DNA from: a virus
Length of the DNA: 24,102 nucleotides
Reading direction: 5' to 3' (one strand)
IMG/VR virus record: IMGVR_UViG_3300009537_000175
Span: 1 to 24,102 of that record
The position numbers and the translations under genes are program-made. Positions 1 through 8,060 of this stretch are shown here, in pieces. How positions within the stretch are numbered: position 1 is the stretch's first letter; each line of letters starts with the position of its first letter. The notes beneath the pieces were generated by a model, which had not been told where the DNA came from, did no database searches, and saw nothing but the letters and a program-made list of their open reading frames with translations.

Positions 1-2
1 AT

Positions 3-230
3 TATATTGTAGATGAACTTCGTAATCAGTTAGCGGAAAGCGAACTGCGGGCAGATAACCTTAGCAAACGGGAAAAGGAGTTGCAAAAATCGCTGGATGA
101 ATCTTACACGGACGGCGAAAAGCTACAGGCGGATTATCAGGATGTGGTTGAGGAAAATAAGGTCTTGCGGGAGGCGTTGGAAGAAGCACAAAAAAGCCAC
201 GTTGAAAAAGCTGAAGGAGGCGAAAAATGA
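3..230 (+). CDS. Coiled-coil protein, C-terminal part (cut by window edge)
   Basis: An open frame runs from the left edge to a TGA at 228-230, giving 75 visible residues with no start codon in view. The fragment is very rich in Glu, Lys, Gln and Leu with a heptad-like pattern throughout, so it should be a long charged coiled coil. No catalytic motif is visible and I do not recognise the family. The stop overlaps the ATG of the next gene (ATGA), and a strong ribosome binding site (GAAGGAGG) for that gene lies inside its last codons, so the two are translationally coupled. It probably belongs to the rightward accessory/replication operon. Confidence 0.75.
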   Translation, partial: YIVDELRNQLAESELRADNLSKREKELQKSLDESYTDGEKLQADYQDVVEENKVLREALEEAQKSHVEKAEGGEK

Positions 231-553
231 ACGACCCCGAAAAGGCAATCAATTACATTCGTGACAACGCAGAGGCTCTAGCGACGGCAAAAGCCGAACG
301 AATTTACATGGAACAGTATCGCAAATCGAAAAAAGCGTTGCTTATGAGGGAGAACGTGGATATGCCCGTGTCGGCGCAAGAGAGGGAAGCATATGCCCAT
401 CCCGCTTATCTGCAAGTTCTGGAGGGGTTGAAGGAAGCCGTGTTTATAGAGGAAAAGCTGAAATGGATGCTGAAAGCGGCGGAATTGAAATTTGAACATT
501 GGCGAACAACCTCCGCTAATGAACGGAAGGAAAAGAAGGCGTATAACGCCTAG
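227..553 (+). CDS. Small helical phage protein, unknown function
   Basis: 108 aa, started by ATG 9 bases or less after a GGAGG ribosome binding site and overlapping the upstream stop by 4 bases. The protein is almost all alpha-helical and charged, with an Ala/Glu/Lys-rich N-terminus, a central stretch with DMPVSAQEREAYA, and a Lys/Glu-rich C-terminus. The overall look (helix, SKKALLM, then a region ending in a Trp-containing helix) resembles small conserved phage proteins often found near recombination or nuclease genes, but I cannot assign a function. It precedes two further small genes in the same direction that end in a nuclease-like protein, so a DNA-metabolism role is possible but unproven. 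Confidence 0.75.
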   Translation: MNDPEKAINYIRDNAEALATAKAERIYMEQYRKSKKALLMRENVDMPVSAQEREAYAHPAYLQVLEGLKEAVFIEEKLKWMLKAAELKFEHWRTTSANERKEKKAYNA

Positions 554-558
554 AAACC

Positions 559-789
559 ATGCTCAAAGTAACGATAGAACTTTATGACGGCAAATGGAAA
601 ACGCTTGGCGTTGCGGAAATAAACAACATAAAAGGAAACGGCAAGATAGGGCATTACGAGTATTCGCTTCAAAAGCTACGCACAGCGTGGCGCAGGGGTG
701 AGGTTTATAACTTTCCTCGGCAGGAATTAACCGCTTGGGATTTGCTTTACCGTGTGTTAAGGAAGGCCGTAGGTAAGCGCAATGACTGA
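559..789 (+). CDS. Small phage protein, unknown function
   Basis: 76 aa, ATG five bases after the previous stop. It begins with a beta-strand-like segment (LKVTIELYDG) and continues with a mixed alpha/beta region containing WRRGEVYNFPR and then WDLLYRVLRKA. This pattern (short beta N-terminus, a W-R-x-G-x-V-x-N-F-P-R element, a C-terminal amphipathic helix) resembles small conserved phage proteins of unknown role. No strong Shine-Dalgarno sequence is evident, so translation probably depends on coupling to the upstream gene. Its end overlaps the next start by 8 bases. Confidence 0.7.
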   Translation: MLKVTIELYDGKWKTLGVAEINNIKGNGKIGHYEYSLQKLRTAWRRGEVYNFPRQELTAWDLLYRVLRKAVGKRND

Positions 790-1111
790 TATAGGCTACC
801 CAAAACTGAAACCTTACCGCAACAGGAAGTTGCTGGACGGCTACAAAGGCGAACCATGCTCATTGTGCGGCGCGCCAGCTAGCTGTTCGCACCATTACAA
901 GGGATTCCATCAGCATTCATACGGCGGCGGCAAGGGTATCGTTGTAAGCGACCTCGCCAGCCTGTATGTTTGCCAGTATCATCACGACCTGTTTCATGGG
1001 GTTGTTGATGCTGGACGCTATACCCGCATGGAACTTAACGATATGCAGTTACACGGGATAGTACTGACAAACATAAGGCGGGTAGAACAGGGTTTATTTA
1101 AAAGCGTCTAA
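782..1111 (+). CDS. HNH/zinc-type nuclease-like protein (DUF1364/YbcO-like)
   Basis: 109 aa. Visible metal-ligand candidates are C26-x2-C29, H37-H38, and C64-x2-H67-H68 with H72 following, spaced by a Gly/Lys-rich loop and an Asp-x-x-x-x-Tyr-x-C element. The order (Tyr-Arg-x-x-Lys-Leu-Leu, Gly-x-x-Cys, Cys, His-His, Gly-x-Gly-x-x, Asp, Cys-x-x-His-His-Asp) fits the phage DUF1364/YbcO family, regarded as small nuclease-like proteins of the recombination region. The role in DNA processing is family inference. It is the last rightward gene and its 3' end overlaps the 3' end of the oppositely oriented late operon by 18 bases. Confidence 0.7.
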   Translation: MTDIGYPKLKPYRNRKLLDGYKGEPCSLCGAPASCSHHYKGFHQHSYGGGKGIVVSDLASLYVCQYHHDLFHGVVDAGRYTRMELNDMQLHGIVLTNIRRVEQGLFKSV

Positions 1112-4100
1112 TACCCCGATCCTTTTCCTTGCCTCTTCCTTGATATTTGGAAAGCCCTGCTTCGTTTGTTTTTGTGGATACATCCCCTGCCGCAAAACAT
1201 CGTTGTAATACTTCAATGCTTTGTTGAGCTTATCGCGTTCGCGAGGAGTTAGTGTCTTCGTGAAAGCATCTCTATCCTTTTTGGCTATCCCGCTAAGTGG
1301 ATGAAGGGTATCCAGCGACCTCATCATTCCTTTTTCTGAACCGCCATATTCGTAATATTGCTTTAGAAACTTATCTGCCTGTTCTTTATTCTTATAGCGA
1401 AGGGCGAGCTTGTAGTTGTATAGAGCCTTCCCTTTATCGGATACGGTAAATGTCTGTACTGGCCTGCCCCTTCGTTCGTTATACTTGCTTACTGCACTAC
1501 GAATATCCCTGTAAGCCCCCTCCAGGACATCTACAGTTTTAAATCCGGTTATACCCTTCACCCTTTCAGTCGAGTAGGATTCTTGCGGGAGTCCCCTTGC
1601 CGCCCTATATTCGGGCCGTAAAGCAACAACTGAAGCTAATGCCTCTCCAGTGTCACGAATTGTGAAACCACGCCGTATATCGGGGAAGGTTGATTTACCG
1701 GCATACAATTCAGCTGGGGTCTTTATTATGGGAGAAATCATGTTTGCTGTTTTATTGATAGGCGAATACGCCATATCGGTCATTATATCTTTCATCGAAG
1801 CCTTACCGTTAATGTAGTCTTTTGCATGGCGGGGGAACTCATCAAGCCCTACCCAATTTACAAGCTCATATAGAGAATCGTAGGTATCCCGATACGTCAC
1901 CTTTCCGTCTTTGCCGCTGGTTATTATATGAGGCCGTGACTTCCTATCTTCGGATAAGGCTTCTTCTTCTTCGGGGTGAAACAGCCGATTATATGCGGAC
2001 AACCCAGCCATGAGCCATGCCATTTTTACATAAAACAAAGCGGCCTTAACCGTGGTTTTGCTTGCGACTTTCACTCCTGACTTGGCTAAATGAGGAAGTA
2101 GTTTACTTACTATTTTAGATGCTTCTTTTTCACTCAAATATATGTTTCTGGTACGGTGGAAAAACCTTTTTATATTACCCTCTTGGAATGAAAAGAAAGG
2201 GAAGAGGGTGTCTCTAAGAGCCTTGCCAGACGATGACACCATGTTATAGGCCACCATATCATCGTTTGCCAAAACAAATGCCTTCTGCTCAACCTTCGGC
2301 AATCCGTCTATAAATTCTCTTTTAGACGAGCCGTAATGAGTCTTGCCAGCTTTCAGTTCATCAAGATAATATTTATAAAGAGTGTAACGTCTCGCTGTTT
2401 CAGTTAAAGTATTTAATTGAAACACACGATCCATATACCATTTAGGCAATAGCATTATTCTCTCAATTGCCGTTTCATTTCTAAACCCCTTGAATCTGGG
2501 ATGGTCTTGAACGTGGCCGACTTCCTGTACGCTTATACCAACATCTTCACCACCCATTTCCAGAAACTCTCGCAGTTGGGAAGATGGTTTTTTGCCTTTG
2601 GCTACAGAGAAAAGCTCGCCCAACGCCGTGCTTGCATATTTGCGCTTAAACGCATTGACGGACAACATGCTTTTGTGGATAGCCCCCAGCATATAAGAAG
2701 TGTCGCCTATCGTATTATTGGCTATAAAGGGGAATGCCCTGTGTGGAGCGAATAATATATACTTCTTCCATCCTCTCGTAGTTCCCCTTATCCCCTTAGT
2801 TACGATATTGCTGTCAACTTTAACCGTCATCTCATCGAAGGTTTTAGCCACTTCTTCGGGAATTACCCATATATCAGGATCGGTGCGGGCTATCACATCC
2901 TTGACTTCCCTGCTGGTAAGGTTGCTTTGTTCCAACATATCCTTTATAAGCAAGTCCGCCATATCTTCCCCTATGGCTTTCGCCCTGTAATATACGTCCC
3001 TTACCGATACGGCTCGGTATCCTTCGGGAGTTAGCGTGTGAGGTTTTATTTCCCCCTTTAACAACGACTGTTGGTAATCGGTAACAGGACGGCTGAACAC
3101 ATCTATATTGGGGGCGAACGCTTCATCAGGTAAGTCCTTATCGCCACGCCTGGCCTCCTGCCATGCTTCCATCCGTTTTTCTTCCGAGGCACGAAGCGTT
3201 TTGTCCTTGAGCATATTGCGATATTGGTTGAGCTTCACCGATATTTCCGTTGTAATGTCCGCTATCTCATTGTCAAGTCTTATAATATCCGAGTCTTTAA
3301 CTGTTCCCTCTTTAAACATCTTGGTTTTCTCGGACGATATTTGAAATAACCTTTTCGCCGAGTCTTCAAGTCCGAGATTATACGCCTCGTCTATAAACTG
3401 CCCCCTGGCATAGATACCCTTTATGGTGTTTACGCGCCTTTTGGATATTTCCTTTTTTAGGGCTGGGATAACGTCCTCGGTGTCTTTAATGAGCTTCATT
3501 GACTGCGCCCACCTTATATCAGTCTCCATCTGCGCCCATACCTCGTATATGGGCTGTACCACGTTTGTATTGTAATCATGCTCCGAACCGTACCTGCGCT
3601 TGAGAAAATTTCGCCATACTTTAGTTTTTAGTCCCTTGCCCCCTCCTGATAGATTGGTCTTTTCTGCATACGCCAATATCTGGTGGCGCAGGTATTTTTC
3701 TCTGGCAAAGTTATCTGACAGATCAACCCCCAAATCCTTGAACGCATCCACATATTGTTTGGAAAGAGATTGATGCTTTTCGTAATATAGACCCACGTCT
3801 TGCGCTACATCCGGCCTCTTGGCTAGTTCGCTATCTATTGTCTTTTTGAATCGAGGCAAGTTTTCTTCCGTAAACCCAAATCCCAGCTTGACTTTTTCTC
3901 CCCTGGTTTTTGATACGGCCACAGATTCTATAGCATCTTCGATAAGGAGCTTTTTGGCAAACAGGTCTGCTTCGGCTGTCCCATAATTCCCGACGATTGC
4001 CTGTAAATTCTCGCTTGCTGATCTTGCGCCACGTTGCCTTGCCGACCCCATACGGGCTATCTCGAAGTTCGTTATCGCAAATCTTGTATCGTATGGAAGG

Positions 4101-5092
4101 TCTTTGTGAGGGCGCGTAAACCCATGAAGGAAATCCTTAGCGTATTCCTTAATATGGTCAACCATCCCTTCGCGGACAATGCCGCTTTTGGCCTTTTGTA
4201 TGCGTCCCTCTACTTCGCTATCTAGCTTGATGAAACTTGGCGGTGCCTTTTCCGGAGAGATGGTTACATGACCGGCCTGTCCTACGGTCTTTTCCTGTTG
4301 AGTCTTCTCCGCAAGTCGTTCTGCCAGCTTTTGGTCTATGCCAGGCGTGGCAGGTTTTTCAGTCGGCTTTACTGTCTCAACTTTATCCTTTACCTCCGCT
4401 ACAGCCTGCTGGATAGCTTCAGGGCTTTCAGGCAATTTCCCTCCCGCCGCTTTCGTGTTTGCAGTCAATTTATTGACAGTATTCCTCGCCAGCATGGAAC
4501 CTATACCAGATTCTACAAGGCCGGTGAATAATGCCATCTGTGCGGCATTAAAGGCCGTTTCCTGTAATGTTTCAGCGGGCATCAGTGCGCCGAATTGTGC
4601 GCCTTTCGTCATCGTCTGGGGAATCCGTTTCGCGTAAGTCTCAAATTCCTTACCAATCCCTTTCTTCCCGAATATCCGCATCCCGCCGTATTTGGCTACC
4701 CCCTCGCCTAACATTTTCAGTTTGCCGGATGGCAGTAACATGAACTCTCCTATATCGGCTATTACCTTTGCCGTTGTCGCCGCTCCCGCCGCTATATTTG
4801 GATGCTGTGCGCCGAACTCTGATTTGACAATCTTTTGGGGAATATACTCTTTTGCGGCCTCTACACCATGTTGCGCCGTCTGTAGAACCTCGAAGGGGTT
4901 TGTAACCTCTCCCATTCCTATCGGTTTCGGGCCGGTGTATTCAGGCCGTTCAATGGGTTTGTTAAGGTCAACACGCAAGTCGCTTGCCGAAGGCTGGTTA
5001 TCAAATGGAATGAAACCTTTTTTAGGCGATATATCCTCTAATGGAATAAAGCTGTTTTGTTTCTTTTCGGTTTCAAGAGCTATGAACGGCAT
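1094..5092 (-). CDS. Giant internal virion / ejection-type protein
   Basis: 1332 aa, the longest gene, last in the late operon. ATG directly follows the upstream TAA (TAAATG) with only a weak GGGAAA leader. Residues 1-60 are low-complexity and Pro-rich. About residues 90-210 contain Ala/Gly-rich, possibly membrane-active segments. The middle is long and helical. Around residues 925-980 there is a segment (VAYNMVSSSGKAL, then FPFFSFQEGN) that resembles the LPD38-type domain of large phage polyvalent proteins. No lysozyme, transglycosylase or protease motif is evident. Position at the end of the structural operon, size and composition fit an internal protein ejected with DNA, as in T7-like and N4-like podoviruses. 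Structural role is inferred from context; confidence in a coding gene is very high. Confidence 0.8.
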   Translation of the reverse strand: MPFIALETEKKQNSFIPLEDISPKKGFIPFDNQPSASDLRVDLNKPIERPEYTGPKPIGMGEVTNPFEVLQTAQHGVEAAKEYIPQKIVKSEFGAQHPNIAAGAATTAKVIADIGEFMLLPSGKLKMLGEGVAKYGGMRIFGKKGIGKEFETYAKRIPQTMTKGAQFGALMPAETLQETAFNAAQMALFTGLVESGIGSMLARNTVNKLTANTKAAGGKLPESPEAIQQAVAEVKDKVETVKPTEKPATPGIDQKLAERLAEKTQQEKTVGQAGHVTISPEKAPPSFIKLDSEVEGRIQKAKSGIVREGMVDHIKEYAKDFLHGFTRPHKDLPYDTRFAITNFEIARMGSARQRGARSASENLQAIVGNYGTAEADLFAKKLLIEDAIESVAVSKTRGEKVKLGFGFTEENLPRFKKTIDSELAKRPDVAQDVGLYYEKHQSLSKQYVDAFKDLGVDLSDNFAREKYLRHQILAYAEKTNLSGGGKGLKTKVWRNFLKRRYGSEHDYNTNVVQPIYEVWAQMETDIRWAQSMKLIKDTEDVIPALKKEISKRRVNTIKGIYARGQFIDEAYNLGLEDSAKRLFQISSEKTKMFKEGTVKDSDIIRLDNEIADITTEISVKLNQYRNMLKDKTLRASEEKRMEAWQEARRGDKDLPDEAFAPNIDVFSRPVTDYQQSLLKGEIKPHTLTPEGYRAVSVRDVYYRAKAIGEDMADLLIKDMLEQSNLTSREVKDVIARTDPDIWVIPEEVAKTFDEMTVKVDSNIVTKGIRGTTRGWKKYILFAPHRAFPFIANNTIGDTSYMLGAIHKSMLSVNAFKRKYASTALGELFSVAKGKKPSSQLREFLEMGGEDVGISVQEVGHVQDHPRFKGFRNETAIERIMLLPKWYMDRVFQLNTLTETARRYTLYKYYLDELKAGKTHYGSSKREFIDGLPKVEQKAFVLANDDMVAYNMVSSSGKALRDTLFPFFSFQEGNIKRFFHRTRNIYLSEKEASKIVSKLLPHLAKSGVKVASKTTVKAALFYVKMAWLMAGLSAYNRLFHPEEEEALSEDRKSRPHIITSGKDGKVTYRDTYDSLYELVNWVGLDEFPRHAKDYINGKASMKDIMTDMAYSPINKTANMISPIIKTPAELYAGKSTFPDIRRGFTIRDTGEALASVVALRPEYRAARGLPQESYSTERVKGITGFKTVDVLEGAYRDIRSAVSKYNERRGRPVQTFTVSDKGKALYNYKLALRYKNKEQADKFLKQYYEYGGSEKGMMRSLDTLHPLSGIAKKDRDAFTKTLTPRERDKLNKALKYYNDVLRQGMYPQKQTKQGFPNIKEEARKRIGVLDAFK

Positions 5093-5950
5093 TTATTTTC
5101 CCGTCCAGATACCCTTGCGCCCCTGCTTATCCGTCACGACTGGATATAGCACCCCATCCGGTCCCTTTTCCTTTTCGCCGGTGTATTTATAACCATCCCC
5201 TTCTGCCGAAAGGATAAGCTCATTCATTCTGCTAATTTCTTTCTGTTTTGCTTTCTCGTCCGCCTTTTCCTTTTCTTGAATATCCAGTCTCCTGCTGGCC
5301 GGCGTAGGAGGTTTATACTCAGCTGGTTTAGGTTGTGACGTATTCAATATGGACATTGCGCTGGTTGGTTGAACCCCTGCCTGAACCAAGTCTGCCACAA
5401 GCCCCATTCTTTCACTTTGTGGTGTCGGGCCGGTTGGCCCCTGCAACTCCCCAGGCAACGGTTCACTTTGCATGGTCATCGACCTGTCTCTTAATACACC
5501 GGCGACACGGCCTCCGGTAGCTTCCCTTTCCTGTTGCTTTTGCGTAGCCATGTGCTGCTTTTTCATAAGGTCAAGGGACGCTTTCTCGCCCGCAGTCAAA
5601 GACCCGCTTAACTCTCCTATGAGCGCACTGAATAACGTAGTATCCTTGTCACTTAGAGCTTTGCCTAACGCTTTAAACGTGTCCTTGTTATCCTCAAAGT
5701 CCTGCGCCGTTACCATTGGGAACTCACCAAGTTGCCCCTGTTTGGCGAACCTCGGAATCTGGTTGAGATACTTGACACTGCTTTCAATCTTCATCCCTGG
5801 GGTGGCCGCCATTTTCAGTAACATCTCTACCGTTCTGACGGAGTTCTGTCTCGCCTCCCTTTCCTCAAGCATTTTGTTCTGTAAGCCCATCTCCATGCCG
5901 CGCGCGATCCCCGCTCCGAGACCGCTTAAAAGTCCAACATTGCTAGGCAT
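5093..5950 (-). CDS. Probable internal virion/ejection protein
   Basis: 285 aa. ATG is preceded by a good ribosome binding site (GGAGGTAATAA) and overlaps the upstream stop by 8 bases. The N-terminus (LLSGLGAGIARGMEMGLQNK) is a Gly-rich amphipathic stretch followed by charged helices; the region near 160-230 is Pro/Gln-rich, and residues 225-245 are a Lys/Glu/Gln coiled coil. The C-terminus is short and Gly-rich. Such N-termini with Gly-rich helix plus coiled coil are typical of podovirus ejection proteins. No enzymatic motif is visible. The position between the S74 protein and the 1332-aa protein supports a virion role. Confidence 0.65.
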   Translation of the reverse strand: MPSNVGLLSGLGAGIARGMEMGLQNKMLEEREARQNSVRTVEMLLKMAATPGMKIESSVKYLNQIPRFAKQGQLGEFPMVTAQDFEDNKDTFKALGKALSDKDTTLFSALIGELSGSLTAGEKASLDLMKKQHMATQKQQEREATGGRVAGVLRDRSMTMQSEPLPGELQGPTGPTPQSERMGLVADLVQAGVQPTSAMSILNTSQPKPAEYKPPTPASRRLDIQEKEKADEKAKQKEISRMNELILSAEGDGYKYTGEKEKGPDGVLYPVVTDKQGRKGIWTGK

Positions 5951-7496
5951 TTATTACCTCCGCATCTTTATACATATCAATCTTTTCCGTTATATGTTGT
6001 GGCAATCGGTCATACATAATACCCTCTATTTCGCCGTTATCATTTTTAAATACGGCATCCGGCCTTATCTTGGCGGTTTCTTCGGCAATCATGCCAGTGT
6101 CCTTTTTCCCCGATTCTTTCCATACAAACGAAACGATACGAAGCCCTGTTTTAGGGTCAATTTCCAGTGTCTCTATATTCTTTTTGTATCGCCTTGATGA
6201 CATTAGCCATTTTGTACCCGCAAGTCCTACTCCTGTCCCAACACCGCTCATTAACTGGTCAAAACCGCTGGGTTGCATGCTACTGTGGTAATCATATCCC
6301 ATTTGAGCAAGCTGTTTGTCATATTCGAACTTCTTTTCCATAAGGTCGCTCTGGATATACGGCTGTGTGGCACTTGCAACGCTACCTCCCAGCACACCCA
6401 CCCCTTGATTGGCGTTCTGAGTCCCCGCATGTTGTAACACTCCAATTCCTTCACCTATGGCGTTCGTTACGCCCGGTGTCGAGGGCTGTTGAGGGTTGGC
6501 TAGAATATTAAGGTTGCGCAATCTCCTGCCCTGCAAGTCTGACGACAACGCCGTTGACTGGCTTAATAAACTCAACCCCTGATTTATCTCGCCCCTTCTT
6601 TCGGCATCTAAAGCCAGCGTCCATGTCTGCTGGAATTCCCCTAACGCCTGCGCCGCAGGGGTCGAGAACCCTATCGCCGTGTCTGGGCTGTCACCCATAA
6701 TGGCGTGGCCTTTACGGGCAAGGTTTTCCTTCAACTGAGTGAACTCGTCTCTCTGCCGTTTGAGAGTCCCTTCGCTTATAGCACCTTCGCCCCTTAACGC
6801 CTTTTCAGCCCTGTCAGCCTGTAAAAGAGCTATATCGTTGTACCTTTCCTCTACTTCCGATATGGGTTGTTTGAGGTATTCGCCTATATGCCCCTGAGCC
6901 GCCATAGCCTGCGTGAGGCGGGTTTTTTCTATCTCTTCCTGACTGGCACCTATCTCATTCAGAAAATCAAGCCTGTCGCCGAGTAATCCCTGATACTTCT
7001 GCTGTAAATCCGCATTGGTCTGCTGAATATCCTGTAACTGCTGTATCTGTTCGGGAGTCTTAGAGGCGATCTGCATAAGCTGGTTGCCAAGCGTCTCCGC
7101 TTGGTTTATCTGCCATGCCGTGTGGTCGCCCACCAAATCGAGGTACTCTATCTGAAACTGTTCTATGGCATCCTGCGTGAGTTCCTTCGTGTCTTTCGTG
7201 TTGTCCATGAAATCGGAGTTCTGGAGCTTGTCTATCTGGTCTTGTAACTCGGAACGCACATCGACCACAGATTGAAGCTGGCCTTCACTTACTTGGTCAT
7301 ATATCGTTGCCGGATGGTCAAGTACCGTAGTTTCGCCTGTTGCTTGGTCATAGTAAGTATATTGCGATGGCGGAGCGTTCTCTAGTTGTCCCTGTAATGA
7401 CTGTATTTGCGCCTCCAGCGCATCGCGTTGCTCCTGTATATCCTGCGACTGCCCTTCGGCTATGAGGTCTGATACGCTGGTTATTGTGTTAGGCAT
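5943..7496 (-). CDS. Coiled-coil virion protein with C-terminal S74 chaperone domain
   Basis: 517 aa, started by ATG after a strong AGGAGGGA site. Residues 1-300 are Gln/Glu/Leu-rich coiled coil. Residues 300-430 are Gly/Gln/Ser-rich with a Gly-rich segment (GVGTGVGLAG). Residues about 432-517 match the Peptidase_S74 intramolecular chaperone: SSRRYKKNI (canonical SDxRxKxxI, with Ser in place of Asp), a VSFVWK strand, GMIAEE, and a final IMYDRLPQHITEKI helix. S74 domains normally trimerise a fibre or spike and then cut themselves off. Here the host protein is not an evident fibre and lies among the ejection-type genes. It may be a trimeric coiled-coil appendage or a scaffold for neighbouring proteins. 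Confidence 0.8.
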   Translation of the reverse strand: MPNTITSVSDLIAEGQSQDIQEQRDALEAQIQSLQGQLENAPPSQYTYYDQATGETTVLDHPATIYDQVSEGQLQSVVDVRSELQDQIDKLQNSDFMDNTKDTKELTQDAIEQFQIEYLDLVGDHTAWQINQAETLGNQLMQIASKTPEQIQQLQDIQQTNADLQQKYQGLLGDRLDFLNEIGASQEEIEKTRLTQAMAAQGHIGEYLKQPISEVEERYNDIALLQADRAEKALRGEGAISEGTLKRQRDEFTQLKENLARKGHAIMGDSPDTAIGFSTPAAQALGEFQQTWTLALDAERRGEINQGLSLLSQSTALSSDLQGRRLRNLNILANPQQPSTPGVTNAIGEGIGVLQHAGTQNANQGVGVLGGSVASATQPYIQSDLMEKKFEYDKQLAQMGYDYHSSMQPSGFDQLMSGVGTGVGLAGTKWLMSSRRYKKNIETLEIDPKTGLRIVSFVWKESGKKDTGMIAEETAKIRPDAVFKNDNGEIEGIMYDRLPQHITEKIDMYKDAEVINA

Positions 7497-7677
7497 CTGG
7501 TCCCTCCTGTTTGGTCAAAAACGCTCCGTCCGGCGATAACGTGTACGTTCCTTCAAGTTCTTTCGCATTGATGTATGTGTCCACTATCAACTGCACGGTT
7601 GCGGTAGTAGCGTTTATCTTCCCGATTAAGGACTGTATATACTGCCTTGTCTTGTCGTCTATCTGTACTTTTTCCAT
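7489..7677 (-). CDS. Small conserved-looking virion-operon protein
   Basis: 62 aa. The ATG overlaps the upstream stop (TAATG), and a GGAG lies 11 bases upstream. The end overlaps the S74-protein start by 8 bases. The first 40 residues form a helix or two (TRQYIQSLIGKINATTATVQ), followed by a short beta-like tail with Tyr/Thr/Ser/Asp (TYTLSPDGAF). I do not recognise it. The tight stop/start overlaps on both sides argue for a real gene. No transmembrane helix is apparent, so it is not an obvious holin. Confidence 0.6.
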   Translation of the reverse strand: MEKVQIDDKTRQYIQSLIGKINATTATVQLIVDTYINAKELEGTYTLSPDGAFLTKQEGPDA

Positions 7678-8054
7678 TAGAACTTTGCTCCAAATCCTAT
7701 TCCTATTCTGTCGTTATTCATTACAGCCTGCAACCTTCCCCCTAACGTCATCGTTTGCCATATCTTACGGTATTTGGGGGGGAGTTTTCTGGATATTAAC
7801 CCGTGCCCCAGCAAAGATAACGCCATATACAAATCCACGTCCTGTACTCTGGGGTTTTTCCCTATTATCTTTTGAGTTATGGGGTTGGCTTCGTGATAGT
7901 TGTGGCCTCGCTTATCCTTCTGGGCGATAGTTCTGGTTTGCGCCCAATCAGCCAGTAACGACAATGCGTGGACTCCTTCCATAACCGTATCGTCCTTTGA
8001 CCATTCCTTTGACGATGGTATGTCTTTAATAACGTCCAATATTCCTATATCCAT
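7677..8054 (-). CDS. Small helical protein, DUF5658-like, unknown function
   Basis: 125 aa, starting 6 bases after the tail-fibre stop. The pattern LADWAQTRTIAQ followed by HEANPI and then YMALSLLGHGLI resembles small phage/bacterial proteins of the DUF5658 type (Asp near a Thr pair, a later Glu-x-Asn-Pro, then hydrophobic helices). The hydrophobic helices are short and interrupted, so membrane insertion is possible but weakly supported. The C-terminus ends in GIGFGAKF. Position between fibre and S74 protein suggests a late role. A lysis function (spanin or holin partner) cannot be excluded, but no lipobox or clear transmembrane segment is seen. Confidence 0.6.
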   Translation of the reverse strand: MDIGILDVIKDIPSSKEWSKDDTVMEGVHALSLLADWAQTRTIAQKDKRGHNYHEANPITQKIIGKNPRVQDVDLYMALSLLGHGLISRKLPPKYRKIWQTMTLGGRLQAVMNNDRIGIGFGAKF

Positions 8055-8060
8055 CCATGA

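Noticed and set aside
4692-5192. Rightward open frame of 166 codons
   Set aside because: Antisense to the giant virion protein start and the 285-aa gene; no independent support.
5472-6197. Rightward open frame of 241 codons
   Set aside because: It lies wholly opposite two well-supported leftward genes with good ribosome binding sites; the protein is Ser/Leu-rich, a typical antisense shadow.
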